NCBI GenBank assembly: GCA_014904845.1
Contig: MU119429.1
Location: 1-64,000, forward strand
Length of the DNA stretch: 64,000 bases
Reading direction: 5' to 3'
Source of the DNA: Acephala macrosclerotiorum
Taxonomy: Eukaryota > Ascomycota > Leotiomycetes > Helotiales > Mollisiaceae
Below are positions 45,448 to 59,000 of the stretch, one piece after another; position 1 is the stretch's first letter; each line of letters begins with the position of its first letter. Under the pieces are notes generated by a model that was not told the DNA's origin, made no database searches, and saw only the letters and a program-made list of their open reading frames with translations. Both the position numbers and the translations under genes were made by a program.

Positions 45448-47508
45448 ATGAAGACCACTTGGAAGGATATTCAGCCTGTTCCGACGTCTCAGGAATTCCT
45501 CGACATTGTTTTGAGCAGGACACAGCGCCGACTACCCACGCAAATTCGATCTGGATTTCAGATAAGCAGAATTAGAAGTATGGGCGCAAAATTCTCAGAA
45601 AGGGACAAATGTCTAATAAATCACAGATTTCTACACCAGAAAGGTCAAATTTACACAAGAGACGTTCACCGAGAAGCTTTCTCTCATCCTCGATGGCTTC
45701 CCTCGACTCCAAGACATCCACCCGTTTCACAAAGACCTCCTCAATACCCTTTACGATGCCGACCATTTCCGCATAGCACTCGGTCAGCTCTCAACTGCGA
45801 AGCACTTAATCGAGATTGTCTCTCGTGATTATGTCCGACTTCTCAAATATGCACAATCACTGTTCCAGTGCAAACAACTCAAGCGCGCGGCCTTGGGTCG
45901 AATGGCGACAATTTGCAGAAGATTGAAGGACCCCCTTCTCTATCTCGACCAAGTGCGCCAGCATCTCGGTCGTCTACCCTCCATTGACCCCAATACCCGA
46001 ACTCTCCTCATCTGCGGATACCCCAATGTCGGAAAATCCAGCTTCTTGAAAAGTGTTACAAGAGCAGATGTCGATGTCCAACCCTATGCCTTCACAACCA
46101 AGAGTTTATTTGTTGGCCATTTCGATTACAAGTACCTTCGATTCCAAGCCATCGACACACCCGGTATATTGGACCATCCTCTCGAAGAAATGAACACCAT
46201 CGAAATGCAATCCATCACCGCCATCGCCCATCTCCGTTCCGCTATCCTCTATTTCATGGATCTCTCCGAGCAGTGCGGCTACACAGTTCAAGCACAAATC
46301 CAACTCTTCCAGAGCATTAAGCCCCTCTTCGCTAACAAGCTCGTCTTCATCGTCATCAACAAAATCGACGTTACCCGACCCGAAGATTTAGATGAAAAGA
46401 CACAAGCCCTACTCCAGAGCTTGCTGAAGTCCGGAGATGTCGAGATGCTGCAGCTCTCCTGCACAACCAGCGAGGGTGTCCAAGAAGTCAAGAACGCAGC
46501 TTGCGAGCGTTTAATTGCTGATCGCGTAGCCCAAAAGCTAAAGGCAGGAACAAGCAGCAGCGGTGCAGTCGGCGGTCGTCTCGGCGATGTCCTTACTAGA
46601 ATCCACGTTGCGCGACCAATGGATGGCATCGTCCGCGAAGCCTTCATCCCAGAAGCCGTCAAGACTCTCAAGAAATACGACAAGAACGACCCCGAGCGCC
46701 GAAAGCTAGCTCGAGATATCGAGGAAGAGGAAGGTGGAGCTGGGGTCTACAACGTTGATCTCAAGGACAAATATCTCCTCGAGAACGACGAGTGGAAGCA
46801 CGACAAGATCCCCGAAGTATTCGATGGCAAGAACGTCTACGATTTCATCGATCCAGACATCGAAGCCAAGCTCGCTGCCTTGGAAGAAGAAGAAGAGAAG
46901 CTAGAAGCAGAAGGCTACTACGACTCCGACGAAGACCTCGAAGATGCTGAAGACGCCGATATTCGAATGAAAGCCGAGCTCATCCGAGAAAAGCGCCAAC
47001 TAATCCGCAACGAAGCCAAGATGAAGAAATCTCTCAAGAATCGAGCCGTTATTCCCAGAACCGCTACCAGAAAGAAGCTCACAGACATGGAAGATGCGCT
47101 CGATATCCTTGGTCACGACACAACCAACATTTCTGCACGAGCAAGGTCGCAATCTAGAGGTCGCACTCCATTGAGATCAAGGACCGGGACTGAAGATGTG
47201 ATGGATATCGATGACCCAGCCTACGAAGCGAAGATGCGTGCCAAGAGCCGAGCAAGAAGTCAAAGCAACAGACGCGATGACGGAGTCACCAACGAAGTCG
47301 CCAGAACCAAAGCCGAGCGAGCCCAGAAGTTATCTCAGAGAAAGATGAACAGGATGGCTAGACAAGGTGAAGCTGATCGTCACGTTGCAGCAGCAATGCC
47401 GAAGCACTTGGTAAGTATTTTACTTTTTCTTACCCCTATTTTACACGAGGCTGACTGTGTTTCTAGTTCTCTGGCAAGCGAGGCATGGGGAAGACGCAAA
47501 GTCGTTAA
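45448..47508 (+). CDS. NOG1: nucleolar GTP-binding protein 1
   Basis: Three exons, 45448-45577, 45627-47410 and 47467-47508; 651 residues, the usual NOG1 length. It starts [20 protein letters not shown]. Exon 2 restores the conserved [17 protein letters not shown]. The Obg-type GTPase motifs are visible: G1 GYPNVGKSS (about residue 173), the effector region [13 protein letters not shown]3 [14 protein letters not shown] (about 218) and G4 NKID (about 287). The C-terminal third is charged, with an acidic [20 protein letters not shown] stretch and SRARSQS repeats. The last 42-nt exon encodes [13 protein letters not shown], the conserved tail. NOG1 is required for 60S subunit assembly in the nucleolus. 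RRP8, another ribosome-biogenesis gene, lies 5 kb away. Confidence 0.96.
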
Positions 47509-50345
47509 ATTAAGCCGTTTCCTAAATTTTCTTCACGACCTGGATGCATGTTCATTGATGGCGTTTGGTGTATGGACGAGAAAGGGGCCTAAAATACTCA
47601 GATCGTTTCTAGCATGAATGGCGTGGTGGTCTCTTTCTAGGCACTAAATATGCTTCCGCATTCCATGTACCTCTAAGTGCGCATATAAATTCAATGAAGC
47701 ATTACGTCACGGCCTTCTACGTTCAATCTCAAGTTTGTCTAGTTCATCCCCATTCGCGATGCAACGGAGAAACTTGGAGACGGTGGGAATGATGGGATGG
47801 GGTGCCTCTAGATGGGGTACAAAACGCTGATTTCATCTCGAAGTTGCCATCACTGCACTTTTTTGTTAGTCTGTAGTTGTGCAATAAAACGTTGCTGCTG
47901 CCGGCCCGACGTCATTAATGTCGATTCTCCTAGGTGGTATTATAAGAGCCCGAGTGAAAGCTAAGATGCAGCGTCTCCTTACGTCTGGATGACCATAACG
48001 AGCCTTGAACTCGCCATTTATTGAACTGAAGGCTCTCCAAATCATAAGCAAAATCAAGTGTGGAGAACCCTTCAGCTAAAGGGAAGATCTGAGAGCATCT
48101 CCTTATCAAGTTGAGACATTTGCATCATTGTATGTCGGCCAAAGTGGGATCTCAAGTCAAATCTATAAATTAGCATCCATGCCAAACCCAATTCTTCTCT
48201 CCATCTTATTTCAAGTATTCCCCTCGCATTCCTGCGAACCACTCGTCGGCTCAAGACACCACGGATGAGTCAAGCCCAAGCTGCATTCAAGCATGAACTC
48301 AACACCCTAAAGGTGGCGTCACCGAACCTCTCCCATCTCCTCCATCGACAGAATCGGCATCCCAGTGGGGCCAAACATCATCAGCAGACATCAGCAGATG
48401 TGAAAACACTGCACTGTTGTCCATTCCCACACCTTGGGGTGCACAACAGCGGGGAAGCAAGCCCTGTCATCCGCCGAGTTGTACAAGGCTAAGATTACAA
48501 GCGGGCCAGCTGTAGCACGACAGCACGCGGTAATATGCCTCCACGTATATTGGTCGTTCCCTCTCCCGAGACAGTTCGTCCCACCAAACTTGCAAACCCC
48601 TCCCGTAGCGTGAAGCCACAGCAGTTTTCCTCGGGTCGTCGCGACCCGGCGGTAGGCGGCGGGCAAGAAACGTTTTAGTTCTTGGTACTGGTACTTCCAC
48701 CGTCGACGGATGTTTTCCTAGTTGTAAAGACTACTGCCTCATGGAAGAATTCTACCTTCCAGAATTGTCTAGCTGTTGACTCGAATCGAGACTTTCTCCT
48801 AGTGTCGAGGTCCAAGCAAGGCAATGCAGCCGATCTAGCGCGAAGCATAACAACGTGCAGGTATGGTTCTGTCCAACGCAGGACGCGGCCAAACATCGGC
48901 CGGCTAAGGAGATCTGGCGCCACCCTCCAGTGCCACATGCCTTTCGTTTTTATATGATGTTTGTGCCATCGTACCTCAAATATCCTGCAATACATATAAG
49001 TAGCTAATTGTATGCATGCATCAGGTGACCTTGAGAGCCAGTTACCACAACTTTGGGATTGCCGACACCGCCCACGAAGTGTTCCCAAGCTAATAGATAG
49101 TAATTAGAAGTGGCAAGGCCGGTTATGAAGGCACTTATGACATTAGACTTTTCCCCAGAACCGTTGTTCCAATCATTTCTTGGCCGCCTGCAGCCCAACA
49201 CCAGGAGACTAGCAAGCAACTATAACTTGACAACGAGGACGATTCCACAGTGTCCTTGATTGATTGGAACAAGATGGCACAAGCATATTTCTCAAATCAT
49301 TCAAATGGCCGTGGTCACCAGCAGTCCGTAAGTAACAAACGGACGAATCTTCAACGTTAAGATCCCCTAAGTTCTCGACGGAAGAGGGGAGCTAACCACG
49401 TATGGCGTTGACGTTTTGTGTGAAGGCTCAGCACCCTGACCCACTCATTTGGAGAAGTGCTGCCAGTGGTTGACGGCCCTTGTAGAATAGTTATCTTGTG
49501 GATGGCTTAGAATCACTCTCAATATCGAGGACTTGTTACTGGTCTTGAATACCACACTGCACAGCGCCAGCCCTCCAGTCTCGCGAGTTGGAGCAACATG
49601 TTTGACTTACGATCCTGCTGTTCGCTCAATTTGGAATGCCTTCAACAACTGACTAGTCGCTGTTGCAAATCTCTCGTCCTGTTCGAGGTGTGAATGGCTC
49701 GCGAAGAACCAGACAGAACGCGCTCAGCACCGCAGGCAGTTACGTGGAAGGTATGGTGCAATCTCTATGCGGTCCAAAAGCACACAAGAGCCTAGTCCCG
49801 AGTTCCCAGAGTGGGTGCAATGGTAACGCTCTTTAACCATTCTGCGCTCGACCAACAATCGAGTCATAGGGGTCGAGTCTGCTCTGCTCTGCTCTGCTGT
49901 TTTTTCATCTTCGCTCACCAATACCAGATCAATAGAAACAGCCTGCAACTCCACAGAGAAGGTCCATCAACGAATTATGGCAGAGTAGGAAGGCCCACGC
50001 ATATCAAACAAATCGCTCGCTAACTGATCACAGTCTTCCAGAAGACAACACGGTAGGCAAACATCCTCATCAACGATACTCCCACACTAAGATCTGAAGA
50101 TCTCTATAGAGTTCACTTGGGCACTCGAGTCGCTAGTATATTCCTGAATTGAGAATCGGCAGACAAGTGGTTGTCGAGTTTGATTTCAAGTCAGAGGAAA
50201 GCGAGTCCCTGCGCCTTGAACCTCTCTCCACATACGCAGAAACCATGCAAACACCATGCACATTCAAAAGCACTTTACTCTTCAAAGAGGTCTCAGATTG
50301 ACGGAAGCTGCCTAGGTTGCACTCGACAACTCGTTTTTAGCAACA
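47509..50345. other. 2.8-kb stretch without a recognised gene
   Basis: Many short frames occur on both strands (48265-48492, 48391-48700, 48682-49088, 49004-49219, 49724-50023, 50171-50416), none with a family motif. It includes CAGCAGACAT direct repeats near 48378-48400 and a TCTGC pentanucleotide run near 49877-49898. The unidentified 5' exon(s) of the following methyltransferase probably lie in its last few hundred bases. Confidence 0.45.
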
Positions 50346-51756
50346 GAGACTATCCACCACCGCGAGTACCAAAGTTATGCTATCAACAACCTGGCCTATC
50401 TTGCCCCCACAGATGAGGTGAGTGAACAGCAGGTTAACCCCGCTCTGAAATAGCTTCCTAACCCTCAATAGGACGAAGTCGAGAGGTTAAATATTTTCCA
50501 CAACGTCTTGGGGAGAGTCTTTGATGGCAGGCTCATATTTCCACCTATAACGCGGCCGCGGCGCATTTTGGATTGTGGATATGGTACAGGAGCATGGGCT
50601 GCAGAAGTGGCTGAGCAGTTTCCACGTTGTGAGGTGAGAATGGCGCTCGTTTCCTTGTCGTACAACGAGCCTCTCAACGTTATGTGCCTGGTGTCATTCG
50701 GCTAGCACAAGGCTCAGCCTCTGGAGAAGATGAGGATAGTTCCGTAACAAAACAGTGCTGTTGTGGAGATGGCCTGCTTAGTGAACATGGATAGGGTTCC
50801 CGAACTATATGCATAGATGTACTGACACATGCACATATTGAAGGTCCTCGGGGTCGACATAAACCCTACCATGCAACCAGAAGAAATGCCAGATAATTTG
50901 TACTTGCAGCTGGATGACTTGAACCGCAGGTACGAGGAGATGTTGTGAGCTTGACAGAGTCAAGTTGACTTGCCTAGGTTCACCTTTCCAGCGCACAACT
51001 TTGACCTCGTTCATTCGCAGATGATGGCGGCTAGCATACACACAACACGGTGGCCACAGTATATGCGAGACATGTTCCGCGTTACTCGGCCAGGGGGTTG
51101 GTGCCAAATGGTGGAGATGTACTTCCAAGTTCAAAGTGACAATGGTAGCTTGACCGATGGTAGGTAGATACGTGCCCACGAGGGATATGTACTAAGTGAC
51201 GCTTATTGCAGACCATGCGCTACGCCAATGGAGTGCCCGTTATAGCGAGAGTATGGAAGGTTTGAAAGATCTCCGAGTCCCTCTTCGGCTGTCCAACATG
51301 ATGAGAGACGCTGGATTTGTCGATGTCGAAGCCAGGATGATTCCCCTCCCAACTTGTGGTTGGTCTACAGGTCCGTGACAATCAACCAATGTGCATTCCC
51401 CCATCCGCTGATATGCCTTGCTCCGATCCAGAGCAGAGAGACCGTGATATAGGTATCGCCAACCATGAAAATGTTCACCGTTTGCTCTCCTCTTTGGCGA
51501 TTTACCCCTTCACAGAGAGACTTGGGTGAGTACCAGCCCTCCTCACTATAGATATTTGAGGCGTCTAATATGCCTGGTAGGATGTCTATCCAGGACGTGC
51601 ATCTGCTTGTTGCCCAGGCGCGTTTGGAGGCGGATGAACCTGGGTTTAAGGTATTGTATTCCCCAACACGGGTTGTGGCAAAGCTGCTGATTCCGTGGAC
51701 AGGCGTATTTCCCTCTGTACGTTTGCATCGGTAGGAAGTCCCGTTCCAGACGGTAA
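50346..51756 (+). CDS. LaeA-like SAM-dependent methyltransferase (5' end unresolved)
   Basis: Eight exons are visible: 50346-50417, 50472-50633, 50844-50929, 50978-51159, 51212-51370, 51441-51525, 51581-51650 and 51703-51756, giving at least 289 residues. The joined protein reads HHREYQSYAINNLAYLAPTD, RILDCGYGTGAWAAEVAE (SAM-binding motif I), VLGVDINPTMQP, FTFPAHNFDLVHSQMM, MFRVTRPGGWCQMVEMYFQV, LSNMMRDAGFVDVEARMIPL and ends AYFPLYVCIGRKSRSRR. This is the order of the fungal LaeA/UMTA-like methyltransferases linked to secondary metabolism and development. All joins keep phase. The true start codon and first exon(s) upstream of 50346 were not identified. No biosynthetic cluster genes surround it, so its target cannot be inferred. 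Confidence 0.82.
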
Positions 51757-53326
51757 AGGATGCTTAGAACAAGGTGGCGTGAATGTCCTATTGCTGATTG
51801 AGGTTCTTTGGCAAATTAGCAAGGTCGGGGGAAAACAAGTTTTGTGAACCAACTTTGGGGAGCACCCTATTGAACGGTCGCTTCAGTGATTCTCACCAGT
51901 ATGATTATACAGATTGTGTGTTGTTTAACTCCTTCGATAGACCTATACATTCATGTTTCCATTTGAGAGAACAACTTCGGGCTAGATGTCAGCTCAAGAG
52001 AACTTTGCTGCCTGCCGTCCTCGCGGACTGACCATCCAGGCTAAGCTAGAGGCCATCTGCGGTGTAGTGATACTAAAGACGTGTGATGCTAGTCGACTTG
52101 GTCCATGGCGTCTCGCTGCCGTCGAAGTGGAAAGTGACTCTATTCCTAGTGCCATGGCGATGGTGCAGAACCGTTGATACACTTTCTCACCGCCACAAGG
52201 TGATGCTATCTCTCGCACCACATCTCCAAGGCCTTGCGGACATCAAGAGCTCAGAAGTCTGGGAGGCTGTGGCGGGGAGGTTTGGTGTCAACGAGGGCGC
52301 GGAAAGTCGACTGATAATTTCGAGATCCGAGAGAGGTCAAGACGGTCCGAGGCGGCGCAGATCGGGGTCCTTTGAAACTTGCAGAGTCTGTCCGCATATA
52401 GAGATGATGGTAGATATGCTAGGTCGGTCGAGGAGAGTTCAAAGGGCGTTGTTCGCACGAGTCTGTCATCGCATCGCTGGGAAAGGAGAAGAGAAGAGTG
52501 GGTCCGCTTCAAGCGGCGGCAGACGAGGTCTACGTAGTAGAGGCACAGCAGAAGCAAGACTTCCAAGGTGGCAGAGGGAGAATTGATCCTGTCGTGGAAG
52601 TCATATCGAGGAAGATGAATGAAAGAGGGAGGAAGGCAAGTTTCAGTCGGCTCGTAGAATAGCAGGGGCAGGGAGGCGAGCAGGGAAGGACAAACAATAG
52701 GAGTGATCATGAGTGGCCAACACCATACTGTACCTCTACTTGTTCACGTTCACGGGAGTATTGAGCACTAGGGATGAGAATTGAAGGTACACAAATTGTG
52801 GCCACCCCGAGCTGTCCATTCAGCGGTGTCTACTGTAGTACGATCTGGTATGGATGGTATGGATGGTATGGATGGTATGGATGGTATGGTATATTACTAG
52901 TATGCTCGAAGACGTGGCCACGAGCACACATGCATGTCATGCAGAGGGCAGCGTCTGTGCCGGCCTGAGGTGTGTGGCCCGAAGCGGTCTCGGCCCCCGA
53001 GACTCGGGGAAGCTCCGCTCGGGTCATTAGGCTGACCCAAGAACCTGAAAATCGGTGCAGGTCTTGCGCAATCGGATGCGTCCCGGGCGAAGTCAAAACA
53101 CGCCCGCATATGAATTTCGTCACCTGACGGCGCCTCGTCCTCCTTTCGTTGGCGAGCGTATCTAAAACACCGGATCTCTGATACGGCTCACACGGAGCCG
53201 CCTTGCTATTATGCACAGTTAATGGATTCATGTTCATACATATTACGCTCACAAAAGTATCAACGCCCTCGCCATGCAGTCGAAAGTCCCAAAATCAAAC
53301 TCCGAGAAGGGTATCATACATCACGC
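51757..53326. other. intergenic, methyltransferase to DUF300 gene
   Basis: About 1.57 kb. Frames at 52083-52586 (+) and 52288-52710 (-) overlap each other and show only R/S- or L-rich composition without motifs. The stretch contains the TATGGATGG array. Confidence 0.45.
52849..52890. repeat. 9-bp TATGGATGG minisatellite
   Basis: Four perfect TATGGATGG units plus a partial fifth. In one frame it would encode YGW repeats, but no gene is supported there. Confidence 0.9.
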
Positions 53327-55612
53327 TCAAGGGTTCTCCTTAGGTGGCTCTGAGGAACCGCTAGCACCCCAAACATTCTCAAAGGCTTCGCCATCAATGC
53401 CATATTTAGGTTTGAGTAAGACTGCTGGCTCTCTTGCTTCCTGCCACTGCCGGGACTCTTCACTGTCATCTGGGCTTGGTGCATCATCATCGTCGCCGAC
53501 TGAGAAGCGGTCAGCAGCTCCCTCTTCCTGATCGATGACGGCCTCCTCTGTCGGCGAGTAGCCTTCACGGATGTCTTCGCCAATCCGTTTGCCGTATGTT
53601 CGCCTAACAAGGAGTCAATGTGGATCATTGAATACAAGTCTCTTTCACTTACACGTATCGCTTTCCTTCCGTCTGATTCCAACCCGCACTACCTTCCTTC
53701 CTTGCTCGCACTCTGTCTGCTTCTTCGGCTGGTTCATCTTCGACCACAAGATCAACCAGTTGACTCCGATCAGACTTGCTCGATTCAGATGAATGATGTC
53801 GGAGCATGCCTTTCATAGCTGGTGCTCGACCTTCTTCCCCATTTAGAATCTCTCTTTCCTTGCCCTTCGAGTTGTCATCTCTATTTTTCTTGCGATGTTT
53901 TCGTTGCGTCTTCTTAGTGACCTCTTCAACGGTCTCCTTAATGTTGCTTGCTCGTCGGATCTCATTGTCCCGAGTTGGCTGAAGCAAGTTGCGGTTAGCA
54001 GAAGTTGTCAGAAGCCCTGGTGATGCATTGAGCCATCTCTCTCGTGACGCGATCTGAGCCGTAATCACGGGATACTAACAATGGTCAGTTTGAATGTAAA
54101 TGAAACCAGGGAACTCCTCACATTCCAATCCCCAAATTCAAGCGCTCGAGCTCTGTCGTATAGATTTTCCTCGTCAGGGTCTAGTATTAGCTCTTCGACA
54201 CCACCATCGCCATAGCCCATGTGTTGGGCATCGGTGGCGCGTCTGCTTGACGATTTGCTAGCAGCACCATCCAAATCACCACCGAGAAGAGGCGTTCTCG
54301 AATTGGCCTCTCCAGGCTTGGGAATCCAATATTTTCCCTTGCCTCCTCTCTCATAGCGCATGCCTTCCATCATTCTGGCTACACGGGATGATGAGCTCTC
54401 GTGGGCCAGTATGTTGTCTCCAGAGTCGAACAGTCGATACTCATATTTCTTCCCACTGAACGTCTCTTTCGTATCTTCGATGAGGTCTCGAGGCCCGAAT
54501 GCATCTCGGAGCGCATACTTAACAGGCATTCTTGCAGCTGAGATCGTCGCATCCGCGTAATCGTGCCAAGAAAATGCATACCAATGAGCAATAGCAAAAA
54601 TGGGCATCTCTAAACATATCAAGGCATCCTGTATGGCCGCTGCTAGATTGTCTGTTGTGTAACCCTCAACGTCATCCGGAATCGCACCTAGCCAAACCAG
54701 AATGGACAAGAAGAACCCTTGCCAGTATGATGCGAATATAATAAGCTTGATACACAAGAATTTCGGAACAGGGCGAAAAGGTTTGAGATCCTGGGCCATG
54801 CAAACCCAGAACATCCCGAGGGAGTAGAGGCTGACAGTAACACTGACGTTATAGATTATACCTTCCCAGAGGTATCCTGAGTCCAAGCCAAGATAACCCT
54901 CTTTGTATGTTCCCGTCGCCTTCATAATTATTGCTGCCAAACCAAGTATCGGCTTCAACCAGGCGTATTGCAGAATCCCGCGTTTTACCGCCAAGAATGT
55001 ATGTGGATCAGAGATGTCGACTTTCGGTAGGAAGTGATTTAGAGGCCATAGATGGTGGACTGGTTCTCGGCCATGCATCAATATAATCAAAGCACGTTCA
55101 CCTCCGATAAAGTTGATCAGGAGCTGGAAGAATGTGTAGATTGTGAAGGCCTAGGGGCATGAAGAGTTAGTTTAGTAAGTGCGTGTTCAAAAGCACTCAC
55201 CTCGTAGATATCGCGAACAGGATCCACGAACATAGCAGCTTTCAGCGACATGATTGCAGTCCACGAAGATATCGAATATATCGGCACCCTAGCATTGTCA
55301 ACAACATGCAGCCAGTCTGCCAAGGTACATGAATTACATGAGTAATATCCGAGTGACATATCTTTGAAGCAACGGCTTCCGATAGTTCTTGCTATCATAC
55401 AATCAGTCTCTATCGAAAGCAGTGGGGATGTTGGAGGACGTACGTTTGTAGCCATACTGAGCTGTAGGTAGTAACATTAGCAGATGGTAGATCGCAAGAA
55501 CAATAGATGCTCACACGATAGATAACAAAGACGCCACAAGAGATGCAACACCAGTGACTATGATTGTAGCTCGAGTCAACTTTCCTCCTGTCCCTCCAGA
55601 CACACTCGCCAT
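53327..55612 (-). CDS. DUF300 / TMEM184 (Ost-alpha-like) membrane protein
   Basis: Seven exons: 55612-55515, 55461-55444 (18 nt), 55391-55338, 55288-55201, 55150-54122, 54074-53653 and 53603-53327; 661 residues. The N-terminal about 300 residues carry seven or so membrane helices: LLSIVSVWLQTKNYRKPLLQ, ILLMVPIYSISSWTAIMSLK, FTIYTFFQLLINFIGGERAL, then HHLWPLNHFLPKVDI, LGLAAIIMKATGTYKEG, YNVSVTVSLYSLGMFWVC, KLIIFASYWQGFFLSILVWL and FAIAHWYAFSWHDY. These are hallmarks of the DUF300/TMEM184/organic-solute-transporter-alpha family. The C-terminal half is cytosolic-looking and charged, with K/R-rich and D/E-rich stretches. The 18-nt exon 2 was chosen because it restores SVWLQT and phase. Role in fungi uncertain; relatives act at vacuole or plasma membrane. 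Confidence 0.92.
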
Positions 55613-56062
55613 CGTGGGCAAATGTTGTTACAGGTATGCTATGACGCGTTCAGATTTGATAGGAATATGCAAATTTGGTCGAGAGCAGGCGATGTTGGGT
55701 TGTGAAGAGGGCATACAGCTTGCATGGCTAAGGTCATCCAGCTACACAGACATAATCGAGCTTGTAGAACGCAGTACAAATTGTTCTCGTGGAAGGATTG
55801 CGGTCTCTTCCAAGAAATCCAGAGTAGTACACAGGACTCACCGCCCGGCAGAATAGTTTCTAGTGTTGACGCCATGCAAGCTATCACGGGCAAGTCCAAA
55901 TCCCTCTCCCTTTACCGACATTCAACTTGACCCTTCTCTAGGAGCCCATATCGGTGAATACATGTATGTATACTGTTCTAGGGGCATTCCGAAGCGTGGA
56001 ATGGACAGTTCTGCGCATCATGAGCAGCGAGTCGCAATAGCCTATGGTTGTTGAACTTGAAA
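55613..56062. promoter_or_regulatory. divergent promoter region, DUF300 gene / CSF1
   Basis: 450 bp between divergent starts. Frames here (55554-55930 +, 55639-55899 -) show no motif and overlap the first exon of the DUF300 gene. Confidence 0.5.
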
Positions 56063-59000
56063 ATGTCGAGCACTGGAGGACTTACCAGCTCTCCTTTGAA
56101 TTCAGGTGTAGGGTTCAACTGGTAATGTTCTTTCCCCCAATCTTTGAAAGCAGTTGTCTAATGTATGTATAGGGTCTTCCTAGTCGAATTGGCTGTCTGT
56201 GGAATTCTGTGAGTAAATTCCGTTTTCGAGTGATGCATAACTAAGAAGCTGTAGGACACTCTTCTTCCTCTTCTACTTCAATCGCGTCTTCGCAACGCTT
56301 GTATCTTACGGTCTGCGAGCATGGACATGGCACAAATATCGAGTCTACATAGACATCCAAGCGTTACAAATATCGCTTCTAGGAGGGCGAATCTTCTTCA
56401 AGGGCTTCCGGTACCATGGGAACAACGAGACAATTCTAATCCACGGTGGCTTCATCACTTGGTGTTACTGGCTCAGAAATGTTCGAGAGTTAGCTGTCAG
56501 CCAACAACAGGGCTTGGGTTCTAAACGAGAGTCTTCGGAGTCCATCAAGGATAAGGTGGGCGGCGCAAGCATCGATGGAGGGGAAAGTGGTGGACAGAAG
56601 GGCGCCAAGAGACTTCCTTGTCGATTGAATGTGTCTCTAAATGGGGTGGAATGGTTCGTCTACAATCGAAGTGCTGCATACGATGCTATTGTAGCTGGCT
56701 TGACAAGAGAAGACCACGATGATCCCCAAGTTATTACAGATGAAAAGCTGGATAACTTTGAGGCAGATGACGCTGGAATGCGGAGGAGGAATAGACGACT
56801 TGACTCGGAAAAGAGCGATGATGAGCCAGTTTCCTCCGACTCGAAGGAAGGTACACCGTTGACCGAAAAAAGTAGTTTTGGGATTCAGCCAGGTGATCCA
56901 AAACTCCGAGGCACGTTTTCCACTTCTGGAGCTGGTAGTGAGACCCGAGATGAGGTAAATGGTAGCCCAGAGGGAGCCTTCATCCTTCGTTTCCTTCCGG
57001 TTCACGTCCACTGCGTGAAGGCGGCCGTTGTCCTCGGAAATGAGAACACGAAAAGTGTACTGATTGCAAAGGCCGATAAAACTAGTGGGGAGATTGATGC
57101 TACAGATTCCTCTACGACCTTGGATCAGTACCGACAACTGATCAACTTTCAATTTGATCATCCAGTTGTTCAGATGAAACCCAATGACGATTTCAAAGAA
57201 GACCAAACCGCAGCTGCCTCTCGGATAAAGCGTGGTGAAGGGGACAACCAAGATAAGGCCCAGCACATCCATACACATTCATTCTTCCATCGTCAACGAC
57301 GGAAAGCATGGCATAAGCTACAGGATCTTATCCCTGCTTTCCGAACATCAGTTGAATCCCTGTCTTCTAGCATTCACGGCGCTCTGGGTACTCCGACCCA
57401 CGTTGGCCCAGATTCAAACAGCTGGCAAGGCCTTTCAAGATACCTTGATGAGAGCGAGCAAGATGATAAGGCCAAATGGTCCTCAATCGAATATGCCACT
57501 GTGTCAACGATTGCAGATAGTCCAGAGGCAAGCATGAGTTTTTATTGGGATGTCGTCGGCACAGTTCCGGAGCGGTTGAGTCCCGTAGGAGACCGTGGAA
57601 AGGAGGCGGCCAATATTAACGGAGATACTCCACCTGAATGGGGAATTGATCTATCGTTCAAGGGCGCGACACTCAACTATGGCCCTTGGGCTGATAGACA
57701 GCGTGCGGACATACAGCGTGTCTTCTTCCCAAGCTTGTGCAAAGACTCTCATCCAAGCAAGAACCTGGTTCCTGGTCAGTTCAGAGTGCCCACTGAATTC
57801 AAATTGAGCATTACTTTCGACGAAGAGACCATTCTTCGTGTCCCCATCAAGGAGGAATCGAAGAACTGGAAGTGGACAAAACTTGCAGACACTATGGGCG
57901 CTAGACCTGGTGATCAGAAAAGGGGTGGCAAAAGCAACCGCAAAAGAAAAGTCGACAAAGGAAATCCTGGTCCTGAGATTCGACCCTTTGGCTGGCTGGA
58001 CTTCAAAGTAGGTGCAAATGCCACCGTCAATTACGCCATGGACATGGTCGCAGGTCCAGGAGGCTTCTCGAATAAGCTTGAATTGGATCTTCCAAGCACT
58101 GAGATCACTACAAGTGTTAATCACGGCTTGCTGTGGAGATCAGCCGAGAATCGCGTTTCTTGTGATCTATCCAACCCATTGCGGTGGAATGGTCATCGTA
58201 CATGGAATTTTGATATCGACAGCAATGCCTTAGAGCTCTTCATTCTGCGAGAGCATGTGTTCTTGCTGATAGATCTCGTTGACGACTGGGCAAGTGGACC
58301 TCCCCCCGAGTATCTCACATTCACGCCATTTAAATATTTGGTCAATTTGCATCTCAGAAACTTTAGACTTTACCTCAACGTCAACGACTCGAACATCATC
58401 AATAACCCTTCCGACTTCGACGATAACACGTTTATAATCATATTTGGAGCTATCCTGAATGCTGGTATTTCCATCCCGTTGGAGAGTTACCGTCCATACC
58501 GCAATGCCATAAAATTTGATGTCGATGGAAAACGTGGAGGCCTTAATCTCCATGTCCCTCCATGGAACACTCAGGCCACTTTCCTGAGCTCAACAGAGCT
58601 AGCAACTCTGAAAGATCTCGCTATCGATGGAACGTATCAATATTGTGCAACTACTTCAACGAGTAATACCGATACGCTTCTACTAAACATCCATGGGCAT
58701 AGTCCTTCTGCATTGTTCTACGGCTTCGTCATTCGATATTTCCTCAAGCTTAAAGACAACTACTTTGGCGATGATATCCGGTTCAAGACGCTTGAAGAAT
58801 ATCAGGAGGTTTTGCGGACCAACCTGGGGGAAGGTGATCAACAATCTAGCTCTCGGCCACCACACAAGAAGTCAAACGACTTGGACGTTATTTTGGGTAT
58901 TACCGCGGACGAATCTAGCGTAATTCTGCCTTCAAATCTGTACTCTGCGAAAAATCATACCCGCATCGAGATAGCCACCCTCGCAGCTGATCTTCGGTTC

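Noticed and set aside
52083..52710. Overlapping frames of 140-167 codons on both strands
   Set aside because: Biased composition only, no motif, no splice context.
52849..52890. YGW-repeat peptide from the TATGGATGG array
   Set aside because: Only a minisatellite translation; no gene around it.
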